From Coniferiporia sulphurascens (taxonomy: Eukaryota > Basidiomycota > Agaricomycetes > Hymenochaetales > Hymenochaetaceae), in contig NBBA01000024.1 in NCBI GenBank assembly GCA_002794785.1, positions 124,001 through 188,000 of the forward strand: 64,000 nt of DNA. Direction: 5' to 3'. Both the position numbers and the translations under genes were made by a program. The notes beneath the pieces were generated by a model that saw only the letters and a list, made by a program, of their open reading frames with translations, was not told the DNA's origin and made no database searches. Positions 1 to 11,200 of the stretch are shown here, piece by piece; within the stretch, counting starts at the first letter, position 1; each line of letters opens with the position of its first letter.

Positions 1-609
1 CCACTTTTTCCCGGCCTCCTCCGGGCTGAACTATGCAAAGCTCGTCTGTTTCAAAGTAACTGGACTACTGTCACGGTGTACAACCAGGAAGGCCGCATTT
101 TGAGCACGACTGCTTCTGCCGAAGAACCGCGCAATGAAATTAATATTCTGGAGTGTCGGCGTTAGGGCGCATCTTTTCATAATGTAGCCGCGGCGGTCTT
201 CCTTCCTTGGATCACTATTTGAACCCCAATATCGGCATAATCATTGATGTACGGGCGGGTACTAGTATAGTACGCGTAGCTAGGAGGATAATCGAGTCGT
301 ACTGCTGCCTGGGAATCTAGGAATTGTTTCCAAGACTCGGAACTCCTTCCAGAATCCGCAAAAGATCTTTACTACAGCCAAACTTCCCGTATGATGTACC
401 TGTCCCAATGCATAACCTCCTTTCATGTATGGGCTTGGGTTTCCACTAAGTCGGTAGATAGGAAATCCCTATAAGATAATGCATAAATTTTTCAATGCAT
501 AACGCATAGCCAAAATGGGGCATGGATATGCATTATCTGAGGCCAATTAACTGTCGACTAATTCATTTTGGTTACATATTTGCTTGATTTACTCAATTTC
601 GTCTAAGTA
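1..609. other. No gene recognised, AT-rich left edge
   Basis: No reading frame here looks coding and no splice-compatible family match was seen. The window edge may cut a neighbouring gene, so a partial gene cannot be excluded. Confidence 0.4.
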
Positions 610-861
610 CAGGTGGATGTAAAAAGTTACGGACCGACCGAAAAGGAAGGAGATCAGACACCCTCATTCAAGTTTTTTTATGAGCCAAAACATGGCTGCG
701 GCTTGTACACAGACATGCCAATATACTTAAACACTAATTATAAGGTCCTCCTACACTGAATCAAGCTGTTTGTCCTGCATGAGCAGCGAAAAGGTGTTTT
801 ATATGCTCAGTGCGAAACTCCTTCCTTTTTTAGCCGTTCCGTAACTTTTTACATCCACCTA
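610..861. mobile_element. Small TA-flanked MITE (about 252 bp)
   Basis: Two inverted copies of a terminal repeat of about 45 bp bound this segment. The left end reads AGGTGGATGTAAAAAGTTAC at 611-630 and its complement lies at 841-860, with similarity continuing inward through an AAAAGGAAGGAG block. A TA dinucleotide flanks each end (608-609 and 862-863), as expected for Tc1/mariner-type insertion. There is no transposase frame inside, so it is a non-autonomous element. The outermost base differs between ends (C versus T). Confidence 0.75.
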
Positions 862-865
862 TACC

Positions 866-1737
866 CAGTATAATAGGGTTTTATCCCATACTTAAATATA
901 TTTGGCCCATTTTATTAATGTTTTCTTCAATTATGTAATGAAGACGACCTCCCTATTGTTTGTAATGCATAGCCTAACCCTTCACCAACCGCTATATCGT
1001 ATGAGAAGTTCGACTACATCAAACTTCTTTCTAGGTCACCTGGCACCGATCTTGAACTGCCGCGGTATAGTGACGCTTAATAACATGCTTAATATCATGG
1101 GGGCGCCCTGTTAACTGACGGGGTCTTTGACTCACCCGCGGCAAGACGGGGAACTCGGAGTCTTCAAGTTGGACACAAACCCTCAGGCTTTGACTCCGGG
1201 AGAGGGTGCAATCGAATTCTCTCAGGCGTGCTCTTAACAGACAGCTTTGCATAGCCCGTACTGCAGTACATCAAGCCCTTCCCCGGACAATTACGGCAGG
1301 CGTTCCATAGTCATATCTCTGGTTCTGCGACTCGCTTCAGGGGTCGCATCACAGAAGTTCTTCTCAGGTAACAGTCTAAGTTTAGGAAAATATTTTTCCT
1401 AACCGATCAAGCGTGGTCGAGAAAGGATAGCCGGTGAGCAGCATCCCTTTTTTATTTTTCTAAAAATACAAAACAACGGAGACGTCTAGATACGAATTCC
1501 CTCCAATGACGAAGGGAACGCATGTATACCTTCACGGTCTAGTCTCCCGGGGGGTAGTGACCTGGATTGGCCTCAAATCTTTTTTTTTCAACCGTGAATC
1601 CCACACTACTTGGTGGATCTGAGGGACTGTTCCTGTCTACACTGAGCCTTTCCGTTGCTGGAGTCTACAAAGCCAAATTTCAGCCCAGCGCTAGAATCCA
1701 TAGCTGGAGGCCCAACGTACCTTGCCGTTCTGTAACC
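866..1737. other. Intergenic, nothing recognised
   Basis: No convincing coding signal. The plus-strand frame over 1567-2040 is the antisense shadow of the minus-strand gene that ends at 1738. Confidence 0.4.
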
Positions 1738-2529
1738 CTAATTGTCCACGTCCATGACGTCGAAAACGTCTCCGTCGGTGTCCATAGTCTCACATGGATA
1801 GCCTTCTTCTGGGGCCCGTATATGTATAAGGGCCGTTTGAAGTTCCCTGTCTTTAGCCGCCAGGGCCACTCTGAGCTTACGGACCTCGAGGACGAGCGCC
1901 ATCGCGACCTGGAAGATAGTAGAAGGGCAAAGGAAAGGACAGTGAAGTGCGCACTCGGTCAGGAGCTTGAATTCAAGGAGATTCCGCTTGTCCGTCTACT
2001 CACTTCTGGAGGGTCCCGCAACACCTCCACAGCGATATAGCGTGCCCGCCTAACGATCATCGCTGCCGGGTCGTATGGTTCTTCGCCTCGTGAGGCAAAT
2101 CTTGTATTTACAGCCTCTAATCTGACGAAGATATACCCTCTGGATAAGTATCGACAAGGGAAAAGTGGGACATGCCTCACCTCCACCTGGCGTCGGCCGC
2201 GACGCGGTATTGAGACGTGGTCAGATTTATAAGAATTCCTTTGTTTATCTACGCGCAAATTGCATGTCCATCAAACGGTACAGACGAGCCACGACTATTA
2301 TATTTTGGAGACTTACAAGCTCGGCAATGGTTCTTCGAACTTGCCTCTTTTCGGACTCGTCTTCGCGCATGAGGGGCCACTGCGAGCGTCTAACTAAAGG
2401 GAGCGCACAAATGAGCCTGTAGCTGGTGCTGTCTTCCAGGAGCAGGGGCCGTGACGTACATGCATGAAGGATGTTCGTGAATGTATAGGTTTGGTCGAGG
2501 TCCCATTCCCCGCATATCATGCAGTACAA
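1738..2529 (-). CDS. Unrecognised multi-exon fungal gene (partial model)
   Basis: I do not recognise the family. Three minus-strand stretches look coding. The 3' exon (1738-1908) encodes a helical, Leu/Arg-rich segment and an acidic tail ending in DVMDVDN. Upstream is an exon at 2004-2121 (residues such as RFASRGEEPYDP) joined in phase 0 by a GTGAGT..CCAG intron (1909-2003). A 5' stretch (about 2250-2529) contains RPLLLEDSTSYRLICALPL and a basic helix. The junction between the 5' stretch and the 2004-2121 exon was not settled; one or more short exons may lie between 2122 and 2250. The start is uncertain: the Met near 2523-2529 is only the first plausible one. No membrane segment or catalytic motif was seen. 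The helical C-terminus suggests a coiled coil. Confidence 0.5.
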
Positions 2530-3203
2530 TAAAACTGCTCAGCGGCAAGGGGTCGTCACTGCACGCACGTGGGTGGAACGAGGAAGACTCACACTCGACA
2601 TGCGTGAGCGACATTGTCGTTCGGAACGGGCGAGGCTAAGGGTAGGACAAGGATGTGGAAGAAGACAGGAGATGAGGGGGCAAGGGGTACGCTATGTGAT
2701 TCTGAACAAGGAAAAAGGGAGAGCGGGGCGGCGCGCATTTCTAAGTTCGCCCTTCTGTTGCGTTAATAACGAGAAGCATCCGGATTGATTTATCAAAGGG
2801 CCAGACCTTCCCACGGAAGCCCTTGTACGCAACCCCGGCGGGCGGGGGTGTCTTCGATCTTTTTCGACCTGGCGGAACTGCGCCTACAAGGTCGCGTTCC
2901 CTGTTTAGGAAGACACAGAGCTTCAAGCGATACAATCTCTATCAATAGCGCGGCGGAGAAGAGTCAATAGACGATAGAGGGGGGTTTATTGTAGTATTGT
3001 AAAACATGAATTAGTGATTCTTATACATACCAATTCCTCGGTATATGAATGCAGTAGCGATACATACGGGCATAGACGGGTATAATAATTAGTCCAAACA
3101 ACAGAAGCATGCAGTAAAGTGGACGCATAGAGGAACGAAAATCAAGGAACGAAAAGAAACGAAAAAAGAGGAGCCTTGCAGAGATAGACGCCTACACCGA
3201 CCA
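2530..3203. other. Intergenic, nothing recognised
   Basis: Contains the possible promoter of the gene at 1738-2529 and the 3' flank of the BTB gene. No coding or repeat signal was seen. Confidence 0.4.
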
Positions 3204-4633
3204 TTAATCCAGCCTGAACCAACTCGGTATCGCGCGCCAGAGGCGCTCGCGCTCCCTCTTCGCCCAGACCTCGAACGCACGTGCGCACGCACGGCAAGTG
3301 CCCCCCTCGCCATCCTCCTCCAACGCGCCGCCCGAGCGACTCGAGCCCGCACCTACACCACCACCGGCCGCCTCACCACCTTTGAGCAACGCAAGCTCCT
3401 CCGCGACGTACAGCGGATCCGCGGCGCCACGCTCGCGGTCAAATAGGTAGTGCTGCGTCGCGAGGTCGACGAGCTCGCACACGTCGCGCCAGCACGCCGT
3501 CGGCGCGGCACAGCGGCCCCCCGACTCCGCGCGCCTGTGCCCACGCGTGCGGGCGACAAATCCCCGTGATCCGCCAGCTTGTGCGTGCGTTCCAGTGTGA
3601 TGTGGCTCGCGTGAATATACGTGCGCGGGATTCGAGCGCGCCTCGGTTGCGAGCGAGCGGATGAGCGCGGTGACGGCGCAGTGTGCACCCTCACGCCCGA
3701 GCACGAGCTTCTGTGTGTCTGCGAGTGAGAGTGCGTGTAGTTCACGCGTGTCTGGTGAGAGCGAGAGCGAGGGCTCCGAGGTGTTCTGGCTGTGCTCGAA
3801 GATCTCGGAGAGGGCGTACCGCGAGAGGTCGTAAAATGCAGATGGAAGCAGGCTGGGAGCGTTGACCTCTCTGGCGAGGGTGATGACCTCCTATTGAGGA
3901 TCTGAGATGGTGTGCGCATGGCGTACATAGTGTATGCTTACCACGGGATTGGGATAATATCTGGGCTCTTCACTACAGCCACAGTAATTACCCAGTACTT
4001 CTTCTCGTGCATCCCATCCCTTCAGCGTGGAGGGCCAAGCTATACTCAAGTGGTCAAGTGCCCTTGTCCGCAACGAGTCTATCATGTATTTGTTTGCGAG
4101 GCGTAGGACACCCGATACGACCCGAAAGTCATCTCTATCGTTATTACCAAATTTCCTGTCATGCGCGTTCAACACGTGTTAGCGGGCGCACGTACTTGCC
4201 CGCGCAGAGGAAAGAAGGAATGTACATACGGGCCATCGTACAGGGCATACAGGAGGCTTTCCACGTCGTCTGGGGAGTCGTGAAGATATACGACTGGACA
4301 GCCGTCCAGCATATTCTCATCATCACCATCCTGCCTCGACGTCGACGGCGATCCGGGGGCCACCACGTTCGGAGCAGACTGGGGCAGCAAGAACATATCG
4401 CGAAATATGACCGAGTGTCGCGAGAGAAATGTCTTGTGAACGCGAAACATCATGGTGCGCGTAACGAGCACGACAGAGCCATCAGAGAACCAGAACTCAG
4501 GATGTCGGTGCGGCTTTGAGTCCAAGACTGAGTCATGCCTGCTGCGCGCTCCCGGAGAGACGGTGTACTTGTAGTCCACATCGATGGCACTCGAGTAGAG
4601 GGCGGTCGACGGCTTCGAGGGGGTATCAGGCAT
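3204..4633 (-). CDS. BTB/POZ domain protein
   Basis: A BTB/POZ protein of the kind expanded in mushroom genomes. BTB domains mediate dimerisation and often link partners to Cullin-3 ligases or transcription complexes; the target here is unknown. The model has three exons: 4230-4633, 3942-4155 and 3204-3890, in phase throughout, giving 434 residues. The BTB core starts near residue 45 (HPEFWFSDGSVVL), with the typical FRVHKTFLSRHSVIFRDMF helix, and continues across intron 1 into LYDGP/KFGNNDRDDFRVVSGVLRLANKY. The third exon begins EVITLAREVNAPSLLPSAFY, a segment common in agaric BTB proteins. Donor choice for intron 2 matters: I used GTAAGC at 3941, because the weaker GTACTG at 3998 would drop 19 residues that agaric relatives seem to have. 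The C-terminal 130 residues are Arg/Ala-rich with two Cys pairs (CRACA). Confidence 0.85.
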
Positions 4634-5425
4634 CGTGGTGGACAGTGAACAGGTGTTACCGAAACGGGAAGGTGACAGCTCGCTCGCGTGGCTCCCGCCT
4701 ACCCGCCGGATTCTTTAGCCGCCAACTCGTCCCGACACCAAACCTCCCTCCGAAAAAAATCAATTAATATTTCCCAAATATTCGCCAAGCCATCAATGAT
4801 ACGCGATCTCGGAAGAATTCAAGCCTGCATAAAGTCGCTTCGTTATTTGTTCTCGATGAGCAAATCTGAGGTCAAGTTTTCCATGATACCTTCTGGTTGC
4901 CCAGGCCACAACAACGATCCATCTCTCCGTGTTCCTGCCATAAGACTTGTACATATCCGTCCTTCCTACAACTTTTTTGCAATCTCCCGTCGCTTGTTCG
5001 ATTCATGAGTTCCAGCTGACGAACCATCAAAGGCTCAACCCGAAGGCCACTCTCACGGCGCGTCCAGCGTCTAGCACTAATTGTCTAATCTCCTCATAGT
5101 TCAAAGCATCGCGCCCAACGTCTTCGCTCTATACAATGTGAATCCCGCTCCAGGTATTTGTATTCACACATACGGGAGGTCGTTTGCCCAACGAAGAAGA
5201 CAATTAGCATCCGCTAAACGGAAGTATATAGACTGAGCCTCCCGCTTTCAGGCTGCTATGCTAGGCTGCCCGCCCTTCGTCCTCCGCCACCCCCACATTT
5301 CAACCCTCAAGCAGCATCGCGCTGGTCGCTTTGCATCTTGTTCTCTTCCTCATATTCCACTACCAAGACCAGAACTATAATTCACTTTGACCTTTGCACT
5401 AATCTACTCTTTCCGTGCTTTCACC
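4634..5425. promoter_or_regulatory. Divergent promoter region between BTB and coiled-coil genes
   Basis: These 792 bases separate two divergently transcribed genes and should hold both promoters. A TATA-like GTATATAG lies at about 5223-5230 on the plus strand, some 200 bases before the ATG at 5426. A pyrimidine-rich tract (5330-5425) precedes that ATG, typical of fungal transcription starts. No protein-binding site was identified. Confidence 0.4.
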
Positions 5426-7412
5426 ATGCCGATATCTAACCTAGAAGGTCCGTCTGTTCGGTCAAAGGGTTTAACATCGTGCTAACTCGTAAATAGCTCT
5501 TTCGTACATCCTCGTACACCTGCACGACAACAGATTCACGGATGTCTTCACTTTCGACGAGATGCTCGAAGCAGGTGAATAAGCCTTTACTACAACCATG
5601 CGAGCGATACCAAAACAGCCGTTTTGCCTTTTCCTTTTGCAGCAAAGAAGCTGAAGACTGACATCCTCCAACCACCCGGGAGCCGCTCCCCGGCGTACGT
5701 GAAGAAAGCACTCGTAGACTTGGTGAGTAAAACAAAACTCGGACAAACCGGCGAACATCTGTTCTCACAATGTTACTCCCCTTTCTTTCTAGAAAAACAA
5801 CGAGCTCATTGAATTCATCGACACCGATCAGGACAGATTCTGTCTAACGGACGGCGGCAAAGAAAGGTTCGAAAACACATGCTCGAAATGACTCAACTCT
5901 AATCGCACTGATGTTCTATCAATCGAAAATAGAATTAAAGAAGTCAGGAAAGAGTATCCGCTTCCTCCAGCGCATGACGTCGACACGACCGGACCGGGCG
6001 TCCAGCGGACCCCAAGAAAGATAACTACTGCTAGGAAGAGCATCAGCGCGAGTCCTCGGGAGGTGATGAAGAGGGGCCGCTGCTACCGCCGTAGGCTTAC
6101 TATGAGTCCAGCTGAGGTACGTGTGTAAGCTACGTAAACAGGGCGCGCGGAGCACTTATAAACACTTCGCAATTTAACGCAGATTATCGAAGCGCGCAAC
6201 GAGCTAATCGCTAAGCTCGAGCAGCAGCTCCTCGCTACAGGGGCTACCCCCAATCTGGACAACGGAAACGGGATGGAAGTTGATGGAGATACCTCAGGCG
6301 CTGACAACACGATGATATCCCAGTCTCCATCCACTCCTCAGATGCACCCAGACTTGGACATGCCAGACCTCGAACCGTAAGCTCCTATATATATATAGAT
6401 GGATGAATGAAGTTCAAACCAACTAAAAATACCTACAATCTACAGGGATCTACCTTCGTCCGACGCAGGGGACACATCCTCCATCATGCAGCCCGACTCA
6501 GACTGGGAGCACGACAACGACAACGACAACGGGGACAGGGACGACGACACCGCGGTGCAGATTAACTTTGTTCCTGGGCCCGACGAAGAGCACTGGCCTT
6601 CCACGTCGACACCCGTGCGCCGACGGCCGGTCGGATTCGACCCTGACCAAACGCTTGTCAACACTTCTAGAGGCAAGGGCAAGCAGCGCGCCTACGCCGA
6701 CGATAACGCCGCCGCCGCCAACGCGGACGATGCTAAGCAAGTGCTCGAACTCACAAAGACCATCAAGACGCTCGAGAGGCGTCTCGAGGAGAAACAAGTC
6801 GAGCTAAATGCGGCACGTGGAAAGAAGGACACAGCACGCGGAGACCACGCCGCGCCGCAAACCCGGTTCGACGCGTCGACGCGGCACTGGGCCTCGACCG
6901 TCTTCAGAGACTGCGCGAAGCTCGTGTCCGCGCGGCTGAGCGCCAGAACGCAGACCGAGCAGCGCGCAGCGGCAGTTGCCAGGCTCGAATCCTCCGTGGA
7001 CGCTCTAACCGCGGAGCTCAACGAGTGCAATGCGCAGATCCAGCAGCTCACGACGGGGAACCAGATACTCACCACGCAGAACGGCCAACTCACCACGCAG
7101 ATCGCGCATCTCACAACTGGGAACGAACACCTCACGTCTCGAAACGCAGAGCTCACAACAGCAAATGGCCACCTCACAACAGCAAATGAACACCTCACAA
7201 CACAGAACACGCACCTCACAGCCCAAAACGCGCACCTCACAGCGGAGAACGCAGAGCTCACAAAGGAGCTCGGCGTAGCCGACTGGTGGATCGAGAAGAC
7301 CGAGGACAAGATAAAGCAAGACGCAGCCATAGTCAGCAATCTCTTCTCGGGGATGTTCAACATGATGCAGGGCGCAGCGAGCAGGCTAAACGTTTCCTCA
7401 GGTCACTACTAG
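5426..7412 (+). CDS. Winged-helix-like N-terminus plus long Asn/Leu heptad coiled coil
   Basis: No known family recognised; 532 residues from seven exons: 5426-5447, 5497-5574, 5643-5722, 5793-5866, 5933-6116, 6183-6376 and 6446-7412. All junctions are GT..AG and in phase. Residues 1-85 look like a small winged-helix fold: three helices followed by a wing-like strand pair around FIDTDQDRFCLTDGG. A basic linker follows (RKITTARKSISASP, RGRCYRRRL), then an acidic Asp/Asn stretch (DWEHDNDNDNGDRDDDT type). A first coiled coil lies near residues 305-336, and an exact 11-heptad array covers residues 412-488 (LTTxNxx repeats). A DNA-associated, oligomeric protein is plausible but is inference. The start ATG is the first one after the pyrimidine tract, and exon 1 encodes only seven residues. 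Confidence 0.8.
7047..7277 (+). repeat. Eleven 21-bp in-frame repeats (heptad minisatellite)
   Basis: Eleven consecutive 21-base units, each beginning CTCAC or a close variant, encode LTTxNxx heptads inside the coiled-coil gene. Unit length stays exactly 21 with no indels, so the array keeps both reading frame and heptad register. Confidence 0.9.
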
Positions 7413-8203
7413 TATAGTGTACTCAGTTACTCAGGTACCGTACTGTACCACTTGTTTCGAATGATGACATAAACAAACGGATTACATACTACATACTTTC
7501 AGCCGATCCCCAACGTGTCAACGACCCCTTCAGATTACACATTTGCCAAAGGACCTGGACTCTGGACTCTAGACTCTGGAAGAGCCTAAAAGCCAAAATA
7601 AATCACCCACACTGTATATATGATAAAAATAAAACATCGAACATATAATAAAAGCTCGGTAATTATGATACACTTAAGCAACAAGTGCCCTAAGTTTCAC
7701 GTCCTCAGTAAATCCCTTCCCCCCCAACCTTGAAATTGAACCCCCTTGCCAGACCGCGATCAAATCAACTCCAAAAGGTTATTTAGCCTAAATAAATAAT
7801 TAGGTCCCGAAACTCCCGTGTCTCCAGGCCCACTTTTTTTAAGACTTTCGCCACGTGATTAAATATTAGATCCTCGGGTCGTTACCAATCTCACTGGCAC
7901 GAAAAAAAAAAGTCGATTTATACCATAACCATCTCTCACAAAGATCTCGCGACATCATCCTCGGCCTCGGGCATCCATAAAAATCATCCCTTCGTTAATT
8001 ACCATAAAGTACAAGAACACCTCCCCAGGCTGGGAAGTCCTCCGTTCCTCTCAAGAAAATGTTAGGAAAAAGCTCATACAGTACCAATACTACGTTGCGC
8101 AACGATAGCAACAAAAAAATCGCGGAAAGTCAAAGAAAGAAAGAAAAACTGAAACCAGAAGCAGATTTTCGTACATATTACCCCCTCATCGAAACTCGTC
8201 CAT
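7413..8203. other. Intergenic region between convergent genes
   Basis: AT-rich, with homopolymer runs, between the 3' ends of the coiled-coil gene and the dioxygenase gene. AATAAA-like signals occur (near 7597 and 7628). No gene was seen. Confidence 0.4.
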
Positions 8204-11200
8204 TCAAGCCGAAGCCGACTCCGCATCATACTGTTCCACCGGCCTCATGTCAGCACGAGCACAAGTCCAAGCGGAAGAAAGAAAACGAGCACGTACCTGC
8301 AAAATGAGAGACGTCGCCCACGGCATCGGGTTCATGTTCTTATCGAGGTACTGATAGTACTCGGTCCCGTTCATGTTATACGGGAACCTAATAGCACGCG
8401 CACGCACACAATCAGCAAACTGGGACACAAACACAAACACAACAAAAAGACGGCCGAAAAAAGAAAATGCAACTATTTACTCACCGCTTAAGCATCCCTG
8501 ACATTCCAGGCGAGCGCCGTAAACTCGGCAACGCAAATACCGTCTTCAGTACAGCGCCCATCACCTTCGATAACCAAACGCATCAGCCTCCGCCAACACG
8601 ACAAAATACAAAAAAAAACACGAACAGCATGAACAAACTCGTTCCCAAACGACCTGCTGATCCCGTCACCTGTGATATACAGCCCCGCCGGCCTCGTAAC
8701 GTCCACCTCGCTTGGGTTCGGGAATATCTTCGACTGTCCATTTACCCACCCGCAAACGTCGTTAGCTCACTAACCCATAACAAGACGCAGCATAAAGGCG
8801 TTGGAGCACTCACGCTAAGGTTCGCCTTTGCGACGCTCAAGAACAGTCGTTCGTTCACCTTCACAGCGAGCGTCCCAACATCCTTGTCCACACGCGCCTC
8901 CCCTTAAAGATCAAACAAAAGAAAGATCAGAAACGCACAAGCAGAGCGACCCAGAATGAATCAAATAACGCACTGTATACCCCAGCGAAGGGCGGGTCGA
9001 TCCCTAGCCACAGAAATAGAATATTAGCCAGGTTTAATGAACGATACACGTTTAGCAAGTGAGTACGCACGCATTGCCTCACGCGCATAGCCCGCAAGCA
9101 CCGTCTCGTCCTTTGCACTCTCAATCTGCGCACGTTGCGGCGCGTCAAGATACATGTTCACCATGTTGATCATAGCTGTACACAAAACAAGTGTAAGCCA
9201 TTCATCCCTACGTTTCATGTTAGGGGATCACAACCGACTAACCCTGCGACAACTCAACAGTAGCAACAACCGCAACCGACAAAATGCTATTCGCCAGCTC
9301 GTCGATCGGCTTACCCGTTGCCACCAACTTCTCCAAGAACTCATGCCCGACCTTCTTCGAGCCCGCGAACATCGAGCTGAGGAAGCCTACAACGGAGAAC
9401 TAAAGCGCCAAAGTTCAACATCGCTGCCTTCCTTACATCGAAAATAAAAGTACCACAGCAAACTTACCCGTCCACCACCACCAACGGCACGCAAGTTAGC
9501 TTTGATCACGCGCAGAATGTCTTCTGCACTCTTCCGCGCGCGATCCTCCGTATTCAACTGCGTCGCAGGATCCGACTCGAGGAATATGAACCTACCCACC
9601 AGTCAGCAAACCAGCGAAACATAAATCCCCAAACCACAACTCACTCGTAAATATCGCCAAGCATCGAGAACAGCTCCAAATCGGTCCACTCCGCATCAGG
9701 ATGCTCAGCCGACTTGAGTCTGATACCCGCCTACGTCACCCGCCAGCAAAAATCAACACACCTCGCACACATCAAACTCCAAGCAAAGCAACTCACGATC
9801 TCAGATGCAACCCAATGTATCGGCACCATCTTCAACACCTCCGACATATCGATATTCTTCGTCTTTTTCCCCGCAAGGAAGTACGAATCACGCGCGATAA
9901 CGTGCTCAGCCGCACTCTGCACACGACGCACAACACGTGCGAGGGAGCCTTCCTGCCCGATAAGAATGTCCAATACTGCCTTTTGATCCGCCAGCCCCTC
10001 GTCCGTCTGGTCGTAAGCAATGAAGAACCTGTGGATGCGAAGGCGGAATAATCAATCAACATCAGCCTGAGTTGATGAACGAGAACCAACTGACCCTTGT
10101 CCTTTCACAACTGCACCCACGCGATCCGCATACGGTGGGCGGAACGACGCCACATCCTTCAACATACCCGCCACGAGCGGGTACTCAGCCACAACATGCG
10201 TCTGGGGCGCAGCCGCCGGTCTGTCGAAAGCATACCTCTCCCTCACACCCATCTTCGTCGTATACCCCTCCATCGCCTCAGGCGTCATGAGCGGGAACCA
10301 AGTGTACGTTGAATCGCTCGTATAATGCTGCGGCAGCGTGCGAAGGAACAACCGACCGAGCATCGATCCGAACCCGGGGTTCGACGTGTCTCGCGCGCAG
10401 TCCTGTAGACCCCACGACGTATAGTTGTGCGGCGTCATGTCCGTCGTGAAGAACCTATCTCCACGCGTGAGCGAGATCGCGTCGGCGAGGATGGCCCGCG
10501 AGATGGTGTACCCCGGGCAAAGACCCGCACCGTCTATTAAAGGCTTGATCTCCTCTGCCTGCAAACCGACTGAGAAGCAGTGATTAGGTCTGCACTGCCG
10601 GTTCTCGGGCGGGGAAACCGAATAGTCTTTGCTTACCATACAGTTCGAGATTGTTGATATCACCATAGTACAGCTTCGACGCCGCCTCCGCAATCTCCGG
10701 GTTCGAGTTCCATTCCAGGAAACTTGAATAGGCTTTGCACAGCAATCAGCATCAGCATCCATACCACCCCAATAGCACAAGGAAGCAGAAGCCACATACT
10801 CTTGAGACCCAGGAACTAGAAAACAGCACATCAACAAACAAGAATAAAAATAAGAAAATTCCCACATACCTTCCGGAAATCATTAAGCGAGCACACACCC
10901 CAGCGCCTGCTCTGTTCAATCCCCATGATCTCGTTAAGACGCATCACAGGCGGGGTGCCACGCGCACCAAACGTCGCCGCAGGATGCGAGGTCGAATCCT
11001 GCAACACACGCGCAAGATCGGCATCGTCGAAAGAGCCGTTGGCCTGGCGCTTAAGACTACAGAAGGAATAAGCCAACAGAAACGAAACGAAAATGAAAAC
11101 GCACCCGCCAAACGTCCAGTGCTCGCAATCCGGCTCCATCGCTTCCGCCTTGACAGCTGCCGCCGCAAAGTCACGTGGCGTAAGCTGCTCAGGGTCCTTG

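Noticed and set aside
1567..2040. 157-codon plus-strand frame
   Set aside because: Antisense to the spliced minus-strand gene at 1738-2529, whose exons show coherent protein sequence.
6498..7363. Minus-strand frames opposite the coiled-coil gene
   Set aside because: Shadows created by the repeated, biased codons on the plus strand.
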